Origin: Hyaloscypha bicolor E
Taxonomy: Eukaryota; Ascomycota; Leotiomycetes; Helotiales; Hyaloscyphaceae
Length of the DNA stretch: 64,000 nt
NCBI RefSeq assembly: GCF_002865645.1
Contig: NW_020194518.1
Coordinates: forward strand, 372,001-436,000
Direction: 5' to 3'
A program made the translations under genes and the position numbers. The stretch's first letter is position 1; every line of letters starts with the position of its first letter. Positions 58,201-64,000 of this stretch are shown here, one piece after another. Below the pieces are notes generated by a model. It saw nothing but the letters and a program-made list of their open reading frames with translations. It was not told the origin of the DNA and made no database searches.

Positions 58201-60820
58201 GAAATAATATTAGTTTTAATTATTTTATTATTATTAATATTTTTTATATTTCTAGTAAGCCTATATTTTATATTATTAATAAAGGTATTTAATATTAAAC
58301 CGGCTAATAGCTCTAGAATATTAGTATAATATATATTTAAAATATATTTAAATAATACTAAATTAATAACTATTTAGATTTTCCTAATTAAATTATAATA
58401 AATACTAGAAAATAGTTTACTAATAAAAAGTTTATTTAGCTTATAAATATTATAGGAATTAAAATTAAGATTATTTTTATAAAATCTTATAATTCTATTA
58501 GAATTATAAAATACTATTATAATCTAATATATTTATTTTATTATTATAACTAAAATTAATAGAATTAATAAGAATACTATATTTCAAATAGCTTTTAAAG
58601 CTATTAATAACTTTATAAAACCTAATAATATTATTTTAATTATTTTAATTTATAGTATTTTATTTCAAATAACTAAATATAATATTCTATTATTTATTAT
58701 ATTATAGTAATTAGTAATATTTAAGAAAATAATAATAGAAATTTAAAAGCTTTAAGCTAGATATTAAATTATAAATACTTTAAATACCCGAAATAGTTCT
58801 AGTATTACTAATATTTATAAACTATTCCTGAATTTAAATATTCTTATTTAGTATAAAAGAAATACTAATTAATCTAGTAATTAAAATAGATTATATAAGC
58901 TAGTAGCTATTAATAAAAAGAACTATATACTAGTTCTATTATATAATAATATTACTTTTTATAAAACTTTTATAAAACTCTTTTATATAAAGAATATTAA
59001 AGTTATTATTAATAGCTCTAAACCTAAATCTATTTCCGAATCTAATAATAAAACTAAAAGTAATATAAATATAATTTCTTTTACTATTTCTGCTATTTTA
59101 CTAAAATATAACAGAAAACGCTCTTATAAAACCCCGGATATTATAGTATTTCTATAAAATAATAAACTATATAAGAATTTCTATTAAATTAAAATTACTA
59201 GTTTTTTTTAAAAAAAATATTTGAGATTATTTCTAGATCTCAAATACTAAAGAAAATATATATTTTTAACTCCCGGTTTATTAATAAGATTAAGAATAAG
59301 AATATAAAAAAAGAGCTTAAAAAGTTAAAACTAGTTATCTAAGCTTATAATAATAATAAGAAATATATAATATTAATATAATTATTTATTATTTAATATA
59401 TTAGCTAAAGAATTATTTTTAATATTATTATTATAATAATAAATATTATAGAATTATATTTATATAATATTTTATAAGCTTATATTTAATTAATAATCTT
59501 ATTTAATTATAATTTCTATATTAACTTATTTTATAAACTTACTAAAGAGCTAAATCTAAAAAATAATTTTATTCTAAAAATTATAAAACTATTATATAAT
59601 ATACTAGAAACTAAAAACTACTAGTTTAAAACTTATTATTTTTATTATATTAATAAGCTTTCTATAAAATAATTAACTTATAATTCTTATTTTTTCTATA
59701 ATAAATAACTTTTTAGAATTATTAGCTTTTAAACTAATAATATCTTATTTATTAAAACTAATAATTTTATAAAAGTAAAATAACTAAAGCTTTAAAAAGC
59801 TAAGTTTTTAGCTAAAGAATATAAATCTCTTATTTTTAATTATAATCTCAAGTTTAATAAAGGTATTATTTATATAAATATTACTAGAATTATTCTTATA
59901 TAAAAATATTAATATAAAAATCTTTAAACTATTTTTATAAAAAATACTAGTATTATAAATAATAAAAATACTATTTATTAAAATCTCTTTATTAAGAACT
60001 AATATATTATCTAATATACTAGAGAAATATATATTATATTAGTCTATTAACTAGAAGCTTTATATAATTTATTAATTATTATTTAAATTATTAAATTTTT
60101 AAAAACTAATATAAAGATATTTAATAAATATATTTAATAATAAATTAAGAATATTATTAGAGAATTAAAATTTATAAAGCTAATAAAAAAGTTCTTATAT
60201 TTAATTATTTTTATAAATACTTTATTTATAAATAATAAAAATCTCTTTTCCTAAATTAGATATATTTTAGTTCTAATAAATAGAAATAGATATATTAATA
60301 TTATTTATTAGTTCTTTATTAAATATAAGAGAATTACAAAAAGTATTCTAGCTTCTAAATTCTATAATATAGCTTATAGCTTTAATATAAGTACTTTAAT
60401 TAAATCTATAATTAATAAAATACTAGAAATAGAATTATTATTAGTTATTTATATAAATTTAAAGTTATTATATAAATACCTTATTAAATTAGATATTATT
60501 TAAGAGAAATATCTTTATTAAATATATAAATAATAAAAGATTATAGAAATTAAATAAATTAAAAAAGAATTAAATTTTATTAATTCTATAATAAAATTAA
60601 AACTATTAAATATCTTTAAATACTATATTAATATAAATACTATATAATTAAATATAGAGAAATAAATTAAATATAAATAAATTAAATATAAATAAATTAA
60701 ATATAAATAAATTAAATATAAATAAATTAAATATAAATAAATAAATTAAATATAAATAAATTAAATATAAATAAATTAAATATAAATAAATTAAATATAA
60801 ATAAATTAAATATAAAAAAA
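55226..60820 (+). pseudogene. Copia-A gag-pol remnant
   Basis: Integrase C-terminal region near 58.55-59.0 kb: KINRINKNTIFQIAFKAINN, then KYN, LNTRNSSSITNI, LYKLVAIN and ITFYKTFIK. RT follows with poorly preserved motifs near 59.1-59.8 kb. RNase H is clear near 60.0-60.6 kb: YTREIYIILVYxLEALYNL, SIKYKRITKSILASKFYNIA and LEIELLLVIYINLKLLYKYL. Order integrase - RT - RNase H is that of Ty1/Copia, not Gypsy. The frame ends in the tandem repeat at 60661-60816. Dense stops and lost catalytic residues show the element is dead. Confidence 0.8.
60661..60816 (+). repeat. 15-bp tandem expansion at the end of Copia-A pol
   Basis: About ten units of AAATTAAATATAAAT, encoding IKYKQ-like pentapeptides with Gln now TAA. 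The related Copia-C has a single VKYKQ at this place, so the array is a local expansion. Confidence 0.8.
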
Positions 60821-61208
60821 TAAAATAAAAGAATATATATAAAGATTTTTTTTATATTTAATATCTAGATATCTAGTATTTAAATATCTAATATCTAATA
60901 TCTAAGTATCTAATACTAGGCCGGATTAGGAAATTAAATACCTAAATATCTAGGTATCTAGATATCTAGTATCTAAATATCTAATACTAGACTAGATTAG
61001 GAAATATAAATATATAAAATAAAAAAATATTATAGAAAAGGAAATTATATATAAAAAACTATAGCCTTTAATATATAACTAAAATCTTAAAAGTAATATA
61101 AATATATAAAGTATTTAAGAAATCTAATATTAGATCGAATTAGGAAATTTATATATAGTTAAAAAAAAGTATTATTTTCTATTTTTTGCGTTTTTAGAAA
61201 AGTTTTAA
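60817..61208 (+). repeat. 3' untranslated region of Copia-A with TATCTAGTA-type repeats
   Basis: Two blocks built from TATCTA/ATCTAGTAT units (about 60862-60912 and 60944-60992), each followed by ATTAGGAAAT. Copia-C has the same blocks in less mutated form (63490, 63600-63650), with GGCCGGATTAG between them. Confidence 0.6.
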
Positions 61209-61491
61209 TATTAATATAGTTATAATTATTAATAGTTATATAATATAGTTATATAATATAAAAATAACTAAAAATAATAGAATATAAATAATAAATAATA
61301 ATTATATAATCTTATATTATATAAATAACTTAATTAGTAATTAGTTTTTATTAGGCTTAATAGATTTAGGAATTATATATTAATATTATAATATTATAAT
61401 TCTTATTTCTAAATAATAATTATTTTACTAATTTATATAAATAATATTCTATAATTATATAATAGTATTATATATTTCTAATAAACTAATA
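61209..61491 (+). repeat. 3' LTR of Copia-A (or LTR shared with Copia-B)
   Basis: 283 bp, TATTAATATAG...CTAATA. The bases after it match Copia internal sequence from about 56.8 kb rather than unique flank. Confidence 0.72.
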
Positions 61492-61671
61492 TTATAATAA
61501 TAAAAGATTTTAAAAAAGTAATATTTAAACTTATTTAAATACTAATTAATAATTTATATAAATTATAATATAGCCTTATTTTTATTTTATAGAATATTAA
61601 ATTCTTATATAATAAGATTATTATTTTTTATTAAAGCTTATTAATATATTAATATATAATTTCGAATCTTT

Positions 61672-61733
61672 TTAATAAACTCGGCTAATTTATTAATAAA
61701 CTCGGCTAGTTTATTAATAAACTCTAATTATCT
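61672..61733 (+). repeat. 21-bp tandem repeat within Copia-B
   Basis: Unit ATAAACTCGGCTA(A/G)TTTATTA, about 2.7 copies. Copia-A has a less repetitive version near 56975. Confidence 0.7.
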
Positions 61734-62658
61734 ATTATTATTTATAAAAAAAGTAATAAATTAATACTAAAATCTATTTTACTAATTAATAATATTATTT
61801 TTGAAACTTTTTAAGCTATTATTTATTTAAAAATTATTAATATAAATCTAGTTATAATTTCGGAACTTATAATAACTATTTCAAGTTCTATAATTATAAT
61901 AATTATATTTCATATATAAAAAACTCGAATACTATTTATAGAAATATATATTAAAAAATTAAAAAAATTAAAAAAAATTAGATTTAAGAATAGAAATATT
62001 TACTAATTTAGATTTTGAAACTTTTATAATTTTAATAAATACTTTAATAATACTTATATATAATATATTACTAAAATTAAAAAAATTAAAAATAATAAAA
62101 ATAATAAAAATAAATTAAAGAATAATACTTTTAAAGCTTTACTAATAGAACTAAATAAAAGAAAGAAATATTATTTATATTTATATTTTATTTTTATTAA
62201 AAGCTTTTTAATTACTTTTATTACTTTTATTTCTATTATTTCTATAATTAATATTCTTATAAATAATCTTATTTCTTTTTCTTTTATATATTAAATAATA
62301 AATAAAAACTATATTTTAAAGTTTATTAAATAAATAAAAAATATCTAAATATTTATAATTAATAATATATTAAAATATAATATTTATTACTTTTATAAAA
62401 TTATAATTAATATTAAAATCTCTAGATTTTCAATTATTAGTTCTAATTAATTTTAAGTTTTATAATAAATAAATAATATTATTAAACTTAATAAAACTAT
62501 TAAAAATTAAATTAATATCTAATTTAATATTAGATTAATATTTTTTATTAAATCTATAATAATAAAATACTAATTAGATAAATATAATTTTATATTATAT
62601 TTATAAAAACTTTATTTCTATTTAGTTTAGTTAATATAAATAAGCTAGAAATTTATTT

Positions 62659-62721
62659 TAATAATTTTATTAATAATTTTATTAATAATTTTATTAATAA
62701 TTTTATTAATAATTTTATTAT
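62659..62721 (+). repeat. 12-bp tandem repeat within Copia-B
   Basis: Unit ATTAATAATTTT, about five copies; Copia-A has one to two diverged copies at the matching place near 57950. Confidence 0.75.
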
Positions 62722-63113
62722 TTCTATTAAATATTTTATATTTATAATATAATATTTTAAATACTTTTTCTTATTTTAAAATACTATATTATAAAGCTTT
62801 ATTTCCGAATTCTTTATTTATAATTCTTGCTTTTTTATAAAAATTAAATTATAGTATTTATATTATTATTTTATTTATTTATTTATTAATAAGTTTTAAA
62901 ATATATTAAAATAAATAGGCTATAATATTAATATAAAAGTTTTTAAATATTTTATATAATATTATAAATAATATTAGAAATTCAAATAATTACTAGAATA
63001 ATTTAAATTTAATCTAAAAAATAATATTAGCTTTAATTATTTTATTATTATTAATATTTTCTATATTTCTAATAAGTTTATATTTTATATTATTAATAAA
63101 GGTATTTAATATT

Positions 63114-63410
63114 TATTAGTTTACTAGTAATATATAGTACTATTATATAGATATAGAAGTACTATTTATATAAGATTAGTAAAGTTATTATTTAGAAATA
63201 GAAATTATAGTATTATAGTATTAATATATAATTCCTAAATCTGCTAAGCCTAAAGAAGTCTAGTTTACTAGTTGAATTACTAATAGGATATAAGGTTATA
63301 TAACTATATCCCGTATCCTATATCCTATTACTTATATTTTATTACCTATATCCTATATCCCGTATCCCGTAACTATATATATAACTTCTAAAGAAATAGC
63401 TATACTAATA
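63114..63410 (-). repeat. 3' LTR of Copia-C
   Basis: 297 bp, in reverse orientation to the Copia-A LTRs. It retains several direct ATCC(C/T)GTATCC / ATCCTATATCC units (63310-63370) that are blurred in the older LTRs. Confidence 0.8.
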
Positions 63411-64000
63411 CTAGAAACTTTCTAAAAATACAAAAAACAGAAAATAGTACTTCCTTCTAATTATATATAAGTTCTCTAATCCGGCCTAGTACCAGATTCC
63501 CCAAATACTTTATATATCTATATTGTTTTTAAGGTTTTAGTTATATATTAAAGGCTGCGGCCTTTTATATATAACCTCTCTTCCTATAAGTCTATATTCC
63601 CTAATCCGGCCTAGTACTAGATACTCAGATACCAGATATCCAGATACTAGATACTAAGGAAATCTCTATATATATTCTCCTATTTATATATCTATTTCCT
63701 ATTCTATTTATATTTAACCTATTTCTTTATATCTAACTATATGGTATTTATATTAATAAGGCACTTAAGGGCATTTAATAGCTTTAATTTCGTTATAGAG
63801 TTAGTAGGATTTAATTCTTCCTTAATCTATTTAACTTCTATAATCTCTCGTTATTTATATATCTAGTAAAGGTATATTATATTAATTATTAGGTATTTCT
63901 CTCGAGTAGTACCTAATTTAATAAGGTATTTATATAACGACTTCGAATTCGTATAAATAACTAATAGTAGTTCTATTTCTAGTATTTTATTAATTTTAAA
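63114..64000 (-). mobile_element. Copia-C: inverted Copia element, 3' end only in window
   Basis: The 3' LTR is 63114-63410 (TATTAG...CTAATA read on either strand). Minus-strand sequence upstream of it, 64000 down to about 63700, encodes the C-terminal RNase H region: LEIELLLVIYTNSKSLYKYL, then LNPTNSITKLKLLNALKCL and VKYKQN. It is much less mutated than Copia-A. It interrupts Copia-B pol at ...TTTAATATT, whose continuation should lie beyond the window. Hence it is younger than Copia-B. Confidence 0.82.

Larger units (their letters stand above)
47878..61491 (+). mobile_element. Copia-A: Ty1/Copia element carrying Gypsy-B3 in its 5' LTR
   Basis: The 5' LTR is 47878-48148 plus 55202-55225 (about 295 bp without the insertion); the 3' LTR is 61209-61491. 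LTR ends were TGTTAG...CTAACA, now TATTAG...CTAATA. Plus-strand pol is recognisable between about 57 and 60.8 kb. Flanking pentamers do not match (AATAT left, TTATA right), and the 3' LTR is directly followed by internal sequence of another copy, so one end may have been rearranged. Confidence 0.78.
61492..63113 (+). mobile_element. Copia-B: internally deleted Copia fragment
   Basis: Collinear with Copia-A from about 56.8 to 58.29 kb, with small expansions: a 21-bp unit ATAAACTCGGCTA... about three times (61672-61733) and a 12-bp unit ATTAATAATTTT about five times (62659-62721). The 5' 1.5 kb of the internal region is missing. It ends at ...GGTATTTAATATT, where Copia-C begins. Confidence 0.75.

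Noticed and set aside
60661..60816. CRISPR-like array
   Set aside because: The units are contiguous 15-bp repeats without spacers, in a eukaryotic retrotransposon.
1..64000. tRNA or rRNA genes
   Set aside because: No convincing A-box/B-box pair with a foldable cloverleaf, and no rRNA-like segments, were noticed on either strand; a covariance-model scan would be decisive.

Overview
This window looks like an accessory, repeat-dominated stretch of a filamentous ascomycete (Pezizomycotina) genome. Short fungal spliceosomal introns, HET, NB-ARC/TPR, BTB, CorA-like and DUF3435 gene relics, and Ty3/Gypsy and Ty1/Copia retrotransposons all point that way. About four fifths of it is extremely AT-rich and TA-rich. 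Every recognisable reading frame in those parts is broken by C-to-T or G-to-A type changes (Gln codons to stops, Asp to Asn, Cys and His to Tyr). That is the signature expected of repeat-induced point mutation (RIP). Islands of normal composition lie at about 1-1860, 13.0-15.6 kb, 22.45-28.45 kb, 45.1-45.93 kb and in one 298-bp solo LTR.

Layout. 1-1860: a two-exon gene for a small protein with one N-terminal membrane segment, then intergenic DNA. 3309-11115: a complete but RIP-mutated Ty3/Gypsy element on the minus strand (Gypsy-A; 298-bp LTRs, target duplication CTTAC/CTTGC) sitting in one arm of an older inverted repeat. 13.3-14.0 kb: a broken protein-kinase-like gene. 14.8-17.6 kb: a relic of a HET - NB-ARC - TPR protein (a fungal NOD-like receptor) whose HET part is almost intact and whose NB-ARC and TPR parts are heavily mutated. 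17.6-22.4 kb: featureless AT-rich DNA. 23.5-24.2 kb: a BTB-domain gene with a frame break near its start. 24.9-26.8 kb: a decayed multi-exon gene ending in a CorA-like two-helix membrane region, enclosed by an inverted repeat of about 170 bp.

28.4-45.5 kb: a DUF3435 (tyrosine-recombinase-like) gene on the minus strand, split by chromovirus Gypsy-B1 (target duplication TATAG), which is itself split by the related Gypsy-B2 (target duplication GCCTA). 46367-46664: an essentially unmutated solo LTR of the Gypsy-A family with target duplication TTCTA. 47.9-64.0 kb: a Ty1/Copia nest. Copia-A carries a third chromovirus, Gypsy-B3, in its 5' LTR (target duplication TAATA); it is followed by a truncated Copia-B and an inverted Copia-C that runs off the window.

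No pathway is encoded. The window reads as a graveyard of non-self-recognition-type genes (HET/NLR, kinase-like), a recombinase and successive retrotransposon waves. The nesting gives a relative order: DUF3435 gene, then B1, then B2. The solo LTR was added to DNA that is now strongly RIP-mutated, without being mutated itself. All family assignments come from reading translated motifs by eye; no database search was possible.
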